A stretch of 64,000 bases of DNA from NCBI GenBank assembly GCA_021772985.1, contig JAJFKX010000043.1, forward strand, positions 62,001-126,000, written 5' to 3'. The first letter of the stretch is position 1. Every line of letters begins with the position of its first letter. Made by a program: the position numbers and the translations under genes. The notes under the pieces were generated by a model. The model had not been told where the DNA came from, searched no databases, and was given only the letters and a program-made list of their open reading frames with translations. The DNA is from Gammaproteobacteria bacterium. Its GTDB lineage: Bacteria > Pseudomonadota > Gammaproteobacteria > Xanthomonadales > Wenzhouxiangellaceae. Positions 24,501 through 33,462 of the stretch are shown one piece after another.

Positions 24501-25013
24501 ATGGCTGATCAATTTGGTCCTGAATACTTTTTCGAGCGCCTGATAAAAAAATATCAAGGTTGGTTATACCTAATCTTGGAACGCAAGTTCTGGGATCAAC
24601 CATTTATCGATAATGTGGTACAAGACACCTTTAAAACAGTTTTCGAAGCGATTCAGAAGGGTGAGCTTCAAAAATCAGAAGCTACGCCTGCATTTCTACG
24701 TAACACTGCGTTCGACATCGCTGACGGTTACCTTAACAATGACAAGCACCCTGCTGTCGGTTTGGATCACTTAGCTAACACTAAATCGAATTTATATAAC
24801 AATGTCGATAAAAATAAGCTGCATGCATATGTACAACAGGTAGTCGAGAAAATGCCAGATGAGAGAAATCGCCAACTTTTGGTACTACTTTATTGTGAGG
24901 GCGAAGACAAAGCGGGCATTTGCAAAAGATTGAATATAACGCCGGAGCACTTTGACCAAGTGACATATCTGGCCAAACAGCAGCTCAAAACACTGCTTGA
25001 CAAAAATGAATAG
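24501..25013 (+). CDS. ECF-type RNA polymerase sigma factor
   Basis: A 170-residue protein with region 2 (KYQGWLYLILERKFWDQPFI, then DNVVQDTFKTVFEAI) and region 4 (MPDERNRQLLVLLYCEGEDK, then ICKRLNITPEHFDQVTYLAK). It directs RNA polymerase to a small regulon in response to a signal. It is a close paralogue of the C-terminal part of the next gene (shared KFWD-PFID-V-Q-TF pattern), indicating tandem duplication. It stands first in a sigma/anti-sigma-like/CHAT cassette and has no adjacent classical anti-sigma factor. Confidence 0.85.
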   Translation: MADQFGPEYFFERLIKKYQGWLYLILERKFWDQPFIDNVVQDTFKTVFEAIQKGELQKSEATPAFLRNTAFDIADGYLNNDKHPAVGLDHLANTKSNLYNNVDKNKLHAYVQQVVEKMPDERNRQLLVLLYCEGEDKAGICKRLNITPEHFDQVTYLAKQQLKTLLDKNE

Positions 25014-25072
25014 TTCTACGGTCAATGTCTCAGGTATCGTGACTAGCATTCGCCTGCTGACATGGAGTGAGT

Positions 25073-25834
25073 ATGAATAATTTTTGTCCTGATCAAGCTA
25101 TGCTGAGGCATTACATACAGCAAAAACTCTCGCCGGAAGAGGAAGAAAAGTTGGAATTATGGCTTGCTGATAAACCGGAAGTAGTGGAAGATTTAAGGCT
25201 GGATTTGGCCTTTGTGAAATGCATACAACCGGATGACTTATCCAGTCCAGAAGAACTAGTGCGGCGCATACTGTTAGGTGATCGCCACGCGGAAACCGAA
25301 CTGGTTGAGAAATATCAAAAGACAATATCCTTCATATTACACCGCAAGTTCTGGGACAAACCATTCATAGACGATGTCCTTCAGGAAACCTTTACAGCAG
25401 TCATCATAGCAATACGGGAGGGTAAACTACGCGAACCAAAAGCCCTCCCCGGGTTCATACGCCAAACTGCATTCAATATCGGCTACCGTTACCTCCGCAA
25501 TGACTACAAACACCAGAAAGATGACGATCTAGATTCAACATCTGAGCTTCCTGATAGCAACGCCAATTTATATGATGATATTGAAAAGGAAGATCTACTT
25601 AGATTCGTACGCAAGGCGATAGAAGAGTTACCGGTTAAAAGAGACCGAAAAATACTGATACAGTTTTATTATAACGGAGAGGGTAAGGCGGATATCTGCA
25701 AATATCTAGACATATCAGCAGAACACTTTGATCGTGTAATATATCGAGCCAGAGAAAGACTAAAAAAACTAATCAATAATAAATTAAAAAAAGACGATAA
25801 TTCCGAAAATAACGATGAGGCAAAGAAAAAATGA
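25073..25834 (+). CDS. ECF sigma factor with N-terminal FCPD domain fusion
   Basis: From the ATG at 25073 (GGAG at 5 nt) the protein has 253 residues. Residues 3-50 (FCPDQAMLRHYIQQKLSPEE, then LELWLADKPEVVEDLRLDLA) form a small helical domain like the zinc-finger-position domain at the start of many anti-sigma proteins. Residues 75-240 are a complete ECF sigma: region 2 with HRKFWDKPFIDDVLQETF and region 4 with CKYLDISAEHFDRVIYRARE. The tail is Lys/Asp/Asn-rich. The same N-terminal domain heads the next, membrane-anchored protein, so it is probably an interaction module. Confidence 0.85.
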   Translation: MNNFCPDQAMLRHYIQQKLSPEEEEKLELWLADKPEVVEDLRLDLAFVKCIQPDDLSSPEELVRRILLGDRHAETELVEKYQKTISFILHRKFWDKPFIDDVLQETFTAVIIAIREGKLREPKALPGFIRQTAFNIGYRYLRNDYKHQKDDDLDSTSELPDSNANLYDDIEKEDLLRFVRKAIEELPVKRDRKILIQFYYNGEGKADICKYLDISAEHFDRVIYRARERLKKLINNKLKKDDNSENNDEAKKK

Positions 25835-25886
25835 TCAACGCCACATATGTTGCTGTTTGTATTAGCCCGCTAAGATTGAGGTAAGT

Positions 25887-26501
25887 ATGGATGCTTTTTG
25901 CCCTGACGAAACCATGCTGCGGCACTACATACAGTGTAAATTGTCACCCGCTGAAGAGGAGCAGGTTGAAATATGGTTGTTGAATAACCCTGAAATGGTT
26001 GAAAACTTAAAGCTGGACTTGGCTTTTTATCAGTGCACAGAGCCACCGCTCAAAACTGCAAACAGAATCCAGGGGTTCAACTTATTCAGGCCGATACCTG
26101 CCATGGTCTTTAGTGCGCTTATAGGCTTCGGCCTAGCCAACCTGACACTGACTACGCAACACGGTTCAGATGAAGCTTATATCCAAGCGAACATACGAAT
26201 AGTCGATATCAGCACAACGCGCTCCATATCCAGCAACCAATTTCATTTAACTCTCAAGCCCGAAGAAAGCTATATTGTTATTAAAATATTGGGAGAAAGC
26301 GTGGCTACGCTATTGAATGCCGAACTAACTAAAAACAATAAACCTGTCTTTTCTGATGGGAGCCTGATCACAAAAGATGAGGGAGATGTTTTTTTTGGAA
26401 TACCGACAAATCTTTTAGAGCCGGGGAACTACTATCTAAAGATAACAACTAAACCCAATAACAATTTATGGTTTGAGAAAAATATTACCATAGATTACTA
26501 A
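25887..26501 (+). CDS. Membrane protein with FCPD domain, anti-sigma-like
   Basis: A 204-residue protein. Residues 3-50 (FCPDETMLRHYIQCKLSPAE, then EIWLLNNPEMVENLKLDLAF) duplicate the N-terminus of the preceding sigma factor. One transmembrane segment follows (about 67-85, IPAMVFSALIGFGLANLTL). The outer part (90-204) is beta-rich. The topology of a cytosolic helical domain, one helix and an external sensor is that of an anti-sigma factor, inferred from architecture. It probably controls one or both sigma factors and stands upstream of the CHAT gene. Confidence 0.75.
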   Translation: MDAFCPDETMLRHYIQCKLSPAEEEQVEIWLLNNPEMVENLKLDLAFYQCTEPPLKTANRIQGFNLFRPIPAMVFSALIGFGLANLTLTTQHGSDEAYIQANIRIVDISTTRSISSNQFHLTLKPEESYIVIKILGESVATLLNAELTKNNKPVFSDGSLITKDEGDVFFGIPTNLLEPGNYYLKITTKPNNNLWFEKNITIDY

Positions 26502-26702
26502 CCAAACATAAACTGACTGACTAGAATCAATCTAACTTTGCTCGTTTTAAGAAATTTCAGCCCATCCTAATGCATATCAATACCTAGCCACATCAAAACC
26601 CACCTGCTGCACTGCAAACGTCGTCATCGCTTAATTACAATAGTGGACAGCTGATGTATACTCTCTTCAAGTGTTGGCTTTAAACCTAGATGGGGAATGA
26701 TA

Positions 26703-29700
26703 ATGCTTGCCAACAGGCGCAGCAATCGCTTGGTCACAATTGCATTGCTATTAATAATAACAGTAGCTAGTGCAACACCAAGTGTGCACTGTGAAAAAAA
26801 AAATCCTTCAGATTCAACAGCAGCCAGTGCAACACCAATTAAACACTGTGAAAAAAAAAATCCTTCAGATTCACCGGTAAAGATCAAGCCTGGACAATGC
26901 CATGAATATTCAACTCTTGTCAAACCAGGTCGATATTGGGTGAAAGTCGAAGAAGGTGATATAGACTTGTTGATCTCAACTCAAGACAAGCAGTCAGACT
27001 CTCCGGTAGCACGGCAATCGACAGAAAATATCTGGATTAATGCTCAGACTGATCAAACTATCATGATCCAGGTACGCACTTTCGCCTCTACTGCTGTTAC
27101 AGAAGGTGAGTATACATTAAGCCTTAAACTCGACCTTCCAGCCGACCAAAACTCCTTGTATGCAGCAGACATGACCGAGGCAGCTATTTTGCATTATATG
27201 CGCGGCGAATACTCACAGGCCCAGCAAGCTTATCAAGATGCAGCTGAAGCCTGGCTAAAAGTCGGTAATAACACTATGGCGGCTTATTGTTATCATTCTG
27301 CTGCATATATTCCAATGTACTTTTTCAATGATCAGCCAGAAAAACTGGAAGAAGCTTTAGATGATCTACACGATGCTGATCTAGCATGGAAAAAAGGTGG
27401 GAAGCGGTTACGTTCACTGCTCAGTCAAAAAGATATAGGAAAAGTGCTTCACTTATTGGAGCGAAACCATGAGGCATATGAAACACTCTTATATGTAGCC
27501 GATAGCATATTACCGGAACCTGGCAGCCGTTATCTGCAAGGCTTAACCCAGAACGAACTCGGTATAGCCGCTAAAGAACTCGGACTACCATTGGAAGCTT
27601 TAAAGTATTACCAGCAGTCTATTCAACTATTTGAGCTGAATAGGGATTTCGAGGAAGCTAATAATGCCAAGCATAATCTGGCTTCCTTATTAGACATAAT
27701 AGGTGAAACCGATGTTGCCGTTGACATCCTAGAAAATGTCGAGCGCGACTATCGGCAGTTAGGCGACGACTTTGGTGCAGCCGCAGCGTTGAATGTTTTA
27801 GTTGACCTTTATTTCAAACAGGGTGAACCGCGAAAAGCTCTAAAGGCTTTTGATGAAGCTCTGAAGGTATTTGCGTGCAATAGCAAAGCTTGGGAATCAA
27901 TTTTGTTACTGAAATATGCTCAAATCGAAACTTCCTTAGGACGGTTTGAAAATGCAAGAAATGCTATCGACAAAGCTTTGCAATGGGCTATACAAGCCGA
28001 CAGCAAAAAATGGCAGGCGCGGGCACTATTACGACTGGCTGAACTTGCCAACCAAATTGGAGACCAGCAACAAGCGATTGAATTATTACAAACAGCTCTG
28101 GAAAGCATTGACCAAAACAACCGGACACGACAATACCTGTGGCTACAAATCAAATTAAGCGAATCTTATCTACAGGCTGGTAATATTAATCAATCAAGCA
28201 AGCATATAAATGCAGCACTACAAAATATTGGTGAATTTAGTGAACTTGAAGCTATGGCCTTGCTTGTTAAGGCTGCAATAGAACATCCCGACGACCCTGA
28301 TACTGCTGAGGCTACTGCTATATCTGCTTTGAATCTCTACAAAGAGATTCAGGATCCGCTGGGAGAATATAATAGTCTCCGCCTCATTGCCGAAATAAAG
28401 TTTAATCGCCAAGACTGGCAAGCAGTACTCGATAACATGCAATCAGCCAATAACCTGCTTAATTCGATTGCCGGGAAATTCGTACTGCCAGAGTTCCGTT
28501 CACGCTATTTGTCACAGCATAAAGACCTTGTATATAAAACTATCATCGCCTATGAGGCTTTGGCCACTATTACCGGCACTAATAATACATACCAGATAAT
28601 TAGCGAATTAGAGCAAAGACGAATAAGCAATCTTGGGACCCAAGAATCCCAATGGTTGCCTCGCCCAAATAACGATGAGGCAAAGCAAGAAATATTTGAA
28701 TATTACCGGGCTAAAGAAGAATCCAGTACAGCTTTGTTAAATAGATATTTGAATACCATCAACGGTTTTCAAGATGATAGGCAAACTTTAGAGAGGACAT
28801 TAAGAGAAAAACAGCAAGCACAAGAAGCCATAGAAAGAGCACTATTTAGACCTTTAACTGAAATCGGAGATAAGCCATCAGTTGAGGACTTTCAGCAATT
28901 TTCAGCAAACCATCTTTCATTCCAAAGAGCAATTTTATACTTTCATGTTGGCGAGCAGGACTCTCGGGCCTATCTATTGACTACAGACAACATTTACTCA
29001 TCAGTTCTACCTGGTCAGGCCAGACTTGCAGAACTTGTAGATAAATCACTAGATTATCTTTCCGATCCGAACAAGGAACAAAATGAAGAGTTTATGCAAA
29101 TCAGCAGATTACTGCTGGATATTATCAAGCCCCATCAACTATCAGATATTTTAGTCATACGCGATGGCCCACTGCATTATTTTCCTTTCAACTCAATTGT
29201 CGCACTTCGGACCAATGAATCAGCAATTAATGCAATGGATATTAATTGGATCTATATACCATCTATAGCAAGTGCCAGACAGCTCGCGCTGCGCTATGAG
29301 AAAAGAAATGATATGACAAGCAGTAATGTTTTATTACTGGGTGACCCTGTTACTGATAGAGATGATCCCAGAATCAACCAATCGCTAGCAATAAAAGGCT
29401 TGACGCGCCTACCTTCTGCTGCCAGCGAATTGAATGAACTAAACACAATGTTGAACGTGCCAATGGGCAACTTATTATCCGGATTTGAAGCAAATAAAGA
29501 CCAGGTTCTAGGAATTTCAGAGCATCACGGTATTATACATATAGCAGCACATGGAACTATAGACCCAAACCATTCTGCCAGCTCCGGTGTATTGCTGTCG
29601 ACATATGACAAATACGGAAATACGATAGCTGGGCATTTGGGCGCCAACGATCTAAGATTCCTGAATTTACCAGTGAATTTAGTTTTCTTGAACGGCTGTA

Positions 29701-29990
29701 CTACCGCCCTAGGAGAAAACTTTGCTGTGGATGGTCCGTTCGGTATCACTCAGAGTTTTTTACAAGCTGGAGCAATGGCAGTAATTGCCTCATACTGGGA
29801 TGTCAGTGACAGAGCCACAAAAAAAATTGCCATAGAGTTTTATAAAGAATTAAAAGGTGGTTTAACTGGACCAGCAGCATTGCGTAATGCTATGTCAAAT
29901 ATCAGACAAATCCCTGGATACAGGCATCCATATTATTGGGCAGGAATTGGCTACCATGGTTATTTGGATTTGCAATGGGAGAACTTTTGA
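26703..29990 (+). CDS. Exported TPR-CHAT caspase-like protease
   Basis: A 1095-residue protein; GGGG at 26692-26695 is correctly spaced for the ATG at 26703 and too close to that at 26697. A signal peptide (LVTIALLLIITVASA) leads to a short duplicated segment and a beta domain (about 60-145). TPR-like helices occupy about 150-600, and a CHAT domain the C-terminus, with catalytic His950 (HIAAHG) and Cys999 (FLNGCTTALG). CHAT proteins are caspase-like cysteine proteases or scaffolds; both catalytic residues are present. The sigma and anti-sigma-like genes upstream probably control it, and a small protein follows 46 nt downstream as a possible partner or substrate. Confidence 0.88.
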   Translation: MLANRRSNRLVTIALLLIITVASATPSVHCEKKNPSDSTAASATPIKHCEKKNPSDSPVKIKPGQCHEYSTLVKPGRYWVKVEEGDIDLLISTQDKQSDSPVARQSTENIWINAQTDQTIMIQVRTFASTAVTEGEYTLSLKLDLPADQNSLYAADMTEAAILHYMRGEYSQAQQAYQDAAEAWLKVGNNTMAAYCYHSAAYIPMYFFNDQPEKLEEALDDLHDADLAWKKGGKRLRSLLSQKDIGKVLHLLERNHEAYETLLYVADSILPEPGSRYLQGLTQNELGIAAKELGLPLEALKYYQQSIQLFELNRDFEEANNAKHNLASLLDIIGETDVAVDILENVERDYRQLGDDFGAAAALNVLVDLYFKQGEPRKALKAFDEALKVFACNSKAWESILLLKYAQIETSLGRFENARNAIDKALQWAIQADSKKWQARALLRLAELANQIGDQQQAIELLQTALESIDQNNRTRQYLWLQIKLSESYLQAGNINQSSKHINAALQNIGEFSELEAMALLVKAAIEHPDDPDTAEATAISALNLYKEIQDPLGEYNSLRLIAEIKFNRQDWQAVLDNMQSANNLLNSIAGKFVLPEFRSRYLSQHKDLVYKTIIAYEALATITGTNNTYQIISELEQRRISNLGTQESQWLPRPNNDEAKQEIFEYYRAKEESSTALLNRYLNTINGFQDDRQTLERTLREKQQAQEAIERALFRPLTEIGDKPSVEDFQQFSANHLSFQRAILYFHVGEQDSRAYLLTTDNIYSSVLPGQARLAELVDKSLDYLSDPNKEQNEEFMQISRLLLDIIKPHQLSDILVIRDGPLHYFPFNSIVALRTNESAINAMDINWIYIPSIASARQLALRYEKRNDMTSSNVLLLGDPVTDRDDPRINQSLAIKGLTRLPSAASELNELNTMLNVPMGNLLSGFEANKDQVLGISEHHGIIHIAAHGTIDPNHSASSGVLLSTYDKYGNTIAGHLGANDLRFLNLPVNLVFLNGCTTALGENFAVDGPFGITQSFLQAGAMAVIASYWDVSDRATKKIAIEFYKELKGGLTGPAALRNAMSNIRQIPGYRHPYYWAGIGYHGYLDLQWENF
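26763..26876 (+). repeat. 57-bp tandem duplication with two A10 tracts
   Basis: Two 19-codon copies (26763-26819 and 26820-26876) each encode a segment of the type ASATP--HCEKKNPSDS directly after the signal peptide. Each contains an uninterrupted run of ten A (26794-26803 and 26851-26860). The copies differ at a few bases. Such tracts are prone to replication or transcription slippage, and the duplication could expand or contract. Confidence 0.9.
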
Positions 29991-30035
29991 AATTTCGGAA
30001 CTAGATAATAGAACCATAATAATGAGAGATTAAAT

Positions 30036-30359
30036 ATGCTAACCGCAGAAGATTTTGAAAGCAACCAGATTGTTACCGACATCCAAAATGACGGGATTAT
30101 TAAAATCAATGATATTTTAAAAATTGAAGCCATTAGTCTTAATAATGCACTCATGCAAATAATTCGCAACGATCAAATAAAATATGCACTATCAATGCAT
30201 GTAAGTGGTGACTTTCTCCAAGGCCCTTTCCCAAGCCCAATCAACTCAACAAACTTGAGTGTGGCATTGCTAGCTCAAGGAATGCTATTTGAGGAAATAT
30301 CAGCAAACCCAAATGGAGGTGGAGTTGGGTCAGGAACTACTGACCCGCATAATGGCTAA
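30036..30359 (+). CDS. Small hypothetical protein downstream of the CHAT gene
   Basis: A 107-residue protein of unknown family. It has an acidic start (MLTAEDFESNQIVTDIQ), a hydrophobic middle (LSVALLAQGMLFEE) and a Gly-rich tail (NPNGGGVGSGTTDPHNG). There is no signal peptide. AATGAGAG precedes the ATG. It lies 46 nt after the CHAT gene on the same strand and ends 18 nt before a bidirectional terminator. Small proteins beside CHAT proteases are sometimes substrates or regulators, but no cleavage motif can be named. Confidence 0.65.
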   Translation: MLTAEDFESNQIVTDIQNDGIIKINDILKIEAISLNNALMQIIRNDQIKYALSMHVSGDFLQGPFPSPINSTNLSVALLAQGMLFEEISANPNGGGVGSGTTDPHNG

Positions 30360-30376
30360 ACTTAATATCGGGCACA

Positions 30377-30412
30377 AACAACGGCGATTAACAATCATTA
30401 ATCGCCGTTGTT
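30377..30412. terminator. Bidirectional terminator overlapping the S41 stop
   Basis: AACAACGGCGATTAA (30377-30391) pairs perfectly over 15 bp with TTAATCGCCGTTGTT (30398-30412). A and T tracts are weak, but the stem is strong and sits between convergent genes. It includes the stop and last codons of the minus-strand peptidase gene. Confidence 0.75.
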
Positions 30413-32218
30413 ATTCTGCTGCGATTCCAAAAGAGATAACGCTTTAAGTAATAGTTCGTTATTCCTATTCAACAGATCACTCTTTGAAAGCCTATATATA
30501 TAATCAGCAGACACACCCACATCTTCGATTCCCTTGCCGCTATTTTTTCCAGCTCTAAGCAGGCGCCTATTTGAAATAATAAAATTACTACCTGTAAAGG
30601 ACAATTGATTCAGCCGAGTAAGATCAGACAACATTGAATTTTCAGGGTACTGGAACAGATTTACCAATCGAAATACATTAGCGCCACCCCCACCTGTATT
30701 TGAGGCATCTACACCCAAGACTAAACCAGCAGAGTGGTCTTTAATTGCCGCCACAAAAACCTCAGCCGCACTATATGTTTGGTCATCAACAATAACTATC
30801 ACGTTTTTGGAGAATAGGGAAAATGGATTATTTTCATTATATGCCACTAATGAATCATCACTGAGCGCTACTGCAGCAGAGTAAATCAAACCCTCTTGAG
30901 CTCTTGACACTATCGAATCACTAACAAATTTATGCATGGCATTATTATTCACATCACTCGTTTGCATTTTCTTTGATAAGTTGTAATTTAACAATGTATT
31001 CCTATATTGTACTTTCTGAGGCTCAAGGCCTTTTTTAATGAAAAAACTTGCTAAGCGCTCTGCAAAAATAATCGAACCGCCTGGATTTCCACGCAAATCT
31101 ATTATTATCCCTTGAACATCTTCAGGGTTAATTTTCGATAACTCCTCACCAGCCTCTACAAAATACCCCTCAGCATTACCTGATGTAGGAAAAGCAAATA
31201 TTCTAATATATAACGATGTGAATGCATGAGCATTTGATATGATGTCTATATTTATATTTTCCTGGGTATATACATATTTTCGATTTACTTTATTTGTTTC
31301 AATTCCATCTATGGCCTTTGCATAGTTTTCCCAATCATGCGTAAAAAGAAAACGCTTTGATACACGACAAGACTCATTCAAGTAATTAATTTCTGACTCG
31401 GCGTGACCTGACCATAAAGTATCCTGGAACGATTTGTTATTTATAACTAACCACGGAAAAGAAATCTTATTATTTGCATGCGAGCCACCCTTGAGAGTAA
31501 TATCTAAGTTGTAATAATCTGGACCGGTAAACATATTATATAATTGCGGCCTTATAGTCAGGTGCTTATCCTTTAGTGTGCCATTAAATTTCGTGTGATT
31601 ATAACCGGAATTTTCATGCTCAGCATTCAGCCACTCATCTTCAGCCACCCAAGTATTAATAGGCACTCCGTTGATCTTATTCACAATCGCACCAATCAGT
31701 TTTTCACCATCCCGCAATCCTTTTATGGTATTGGTAATTATGTATTTATAGGCATTAAATTCTCTATCATGATAACGTTCAATATAGACAGGCAATATTG
31801 CTGTATATTCGCTTATTAATCCAGGCAATTTATATAACGTATGCCCATCTTCTAATGAGGCGAATATATTTGATATTTTTTTAAAATAGTCTACTGAATT
31901 TAGGTGTCTATTACGAATATCATTTGCTAACTCATGCAACTCTAAAATAGGGTCCTTACCAGACCTTAAGGTTTTTAAAGAAAGATAAACATAGTGATGA
32001 TGAAACAATAAAATACATTTACTGATCAAATCTTCCCTGCTCACAGGATCATTAAGGTCCTCACACGCAAGTATATTCAAATAAAACTCCTGCAGTGAAA
32101 ACCCACATAAAAGCACCTTATGCAGTTTTTCATTAAGATTTCTATCAAAATATTTTCTAATATATTTTTTAGAAAATATTTTCGCATCAATCAATTTTGA
32201 TAAACAATTATCTATCAC
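30398..32218 (-). CDS. S41-family peptidase
   Basis: A 606-residue protein. The C-terminal half carries the tail-specific protease signatures: IIIDLRGNPGGSIIFAERLA, then VIVDDQTYSAAEVFVAAIKD with likely nucleophile Ser483. The N-terminal 200 residues are helical, followed by a beta-rich PDZ-like stretch (GAIVNKINGVPINTWV). No signal peptide is seen, unusual for S41 enzymes, which mostly act in the periplasm. It is AT-rich, convergent with the CHAT cassette and shares its terminator. A role in processing cassette products is a guess from proximity. Confidence 0.82.
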   Translation of the reverse strand: MIDNCLSKLIDAKIFSKKYIRKYFDRNLNEKLHKVLLCGFSLQEFYLNILACEDLNDPVSREDLISKCILLFHHHYVYLSLKTLRSGKDPILELHELANDIRNRHLNSVDYFKKISNIFASLEDGHTLYKLPGLISEYTAILPVYIERYHDREFNAYKYIITNTIKGLRDGEKLIGAIVNKINGVPINTWVAEDEWLNAEHENSGYNHTKFNGTLKDKHLTIRPQLYNMFTGPDYYNLDITLKGGSHANNKISFPWLVINNKSFQDTLWSGHAESEINYLNESCRVSKRFLFTHDWENYAKAIDGIETNKVNRKYVYTQENINIDIISNAHAFTSLYIRIFAFPTSGNAEGYFVEAGEELSKINPEDVQGIIIDLRGNPGGSIIFAERLASFFIKKGLEPQKVQYRNTLLNYNLSKKMQTSDVNNNAMHKFVSDSIVSRAQEGLIYSAAVALSDDSLVAYNENNPFSLFSKNVIVIVDDQTYSAAEVFVAAIKDHSAGLVLGVDASNTGGGGANVFRLVNLFQYPENSMLSDLTRLNQLSFTGSNFIISNRRLLRAGKNSGKGIEDVGVSADYIYRLSKSDLLNRNNELLLKALSLLESQQNNNGD

Positions 32219-32511
32219 ACTTCACCAACCTATTTTACTTTAACCACCAATCAACTCATATATCATGCTATCAAACCCCGTTACCTTTTATAACATAATA
32301 TACAGCCATTTTGAACATATTAATCATGGCTGCTTTATTTTTGAAGCTTTGTTATTCAATTGAAACAAATCAATTATGCAAGATTTCATTTATGCATAGA
32401 TGACAGCTCATCTGTATAGGATGAAACTTTATAACTCGGTATAGCTGGCTATTTCATCACTAAAAATGGTATTTAATTATGCCCACCTTATACCCTTGCT
32501 TTTCATAAATC

Positions 32512-32859
32512 TCAAACTACAGCAGGTTTAATTCGATAAACCCGAACACAAACATCACAAGCTGCGACTCCTTCCTGATGCCGCCATCTGCATGCATTGA
32601 TGATTGGGCAGTCATTTTCATTGCCACCACTTACATCTTGTGAACTTGGAATAATTCTTTGCGCAACACTGCAACTTCCTTTTTTCCACTGCCTACAAGC
32701 CTGCGCGAAACATGGACCATAATATCTATTGCCAAGGTTTCCTCCTTTTTCGACTAACGCGGCATTAGACGAAAACTTCAATAACCCATCAGCATCGAAT
32801 GTACCAAGTAGATTCGCACCTTTGATAGGGTAGAATGCTGGGCAAATTTTACTAGACAT
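32512..32859 (-). CDS. Cys-rich hypothetical protein
   Basis: A 115-residue protein with eight cysteines. The C-terminal block CPIINACRWRHQEGVAACDV plus a further Cys suggests a metal or Fe-S site. The N-terminus is CPAFYPIKGANLLG. There is no signal peptide. It overlaps the small gene upstream by 8 nt (32852-32859), so the two are coupled. No function can be named. Confidence 0.7.
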   Translation of the reverse strand: MSSKICPAFYPIKGANLLGTFDADGLLKFSSNAALVEKGGNLGNRYYGPCFAQACRQWKKGSCSVAQRIIPSSQDVSGGNENDCPIINACRWRHQEGVAACDVCVRVYRIKPAVV

Positions 32860-33070
32860 TATTACGCGAAATACCCTCTTTAATGCGATCCAAAAGCACT
32901 TCAGGGAGAATTATCCCATTCACTAGCACTTCAATATTATATGGCGCTTCTAATTTTAGGTCTGCAAGCTCCTGCAATACAGCTGAATGCATGGCATCCC
33001 GTAGATGGTTTGCTATTGCTTCTGGCAGATCTTCAGTTGCAGCATTCATTTTTAAATTTGGGTGTTTCAT
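32852..33070 (-). CDS. Small helical hypothetical protein
   Basis: The ATG at 33070 follows AAGGAGTATTAAC; the longer frame would start inside that site. The protein has 72 residues, is acidic and helical (EDLPEAIANHLRDAMHSAVL), and ends with NIEVLVNGIILPEVLLDRIK. It is coupled to the Cys-rich protein. Size and pairing resemble a peptide precursor plus maturation factor, or a small toxin-antitoxin-like pair, but neither is supported by a motif. Confidence 0.65.
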   Translation of the reverse strand: MKHPNLKMNAATEDLPEAIANHLRDAMHSAVLQELADLKLEAPYNIEVLVNGIILPEVLLDRIKEGISRNNV

Positions 33071-33462
33071 GTTAATACTCCTTAGCACCAGGTTCGGTTA
33101 ACCGTTTAGATATGTACCTCATGTTTAATATTGTTGCTTTTCTCTAATATATCTCTCACATACGGCAACACAAATTGAACAACTGCCAATCTGAATACAT
33201 AATGCACCATTCTATAAATTGCAGAACGCTGATTATTTAATAAGGACTAGTGAGAGTTTAAACTCGCTTTGATTACTAACAAGACAAGTTTTTCTTTTTC
33301 TAGAGCTTTTGAATGAAACAGTTATACAAACAATATTCTGTCTGCTATGCATCACCTTGATTTTTACCGTTCACAACCCAGGCTGAGATCGTTGAGAGAG
33401 ACTTTCGGTTTTTCAAGGTTTGGTTAGACTGCAATTTACGTGGCGCCGTCAGATTCACATAT

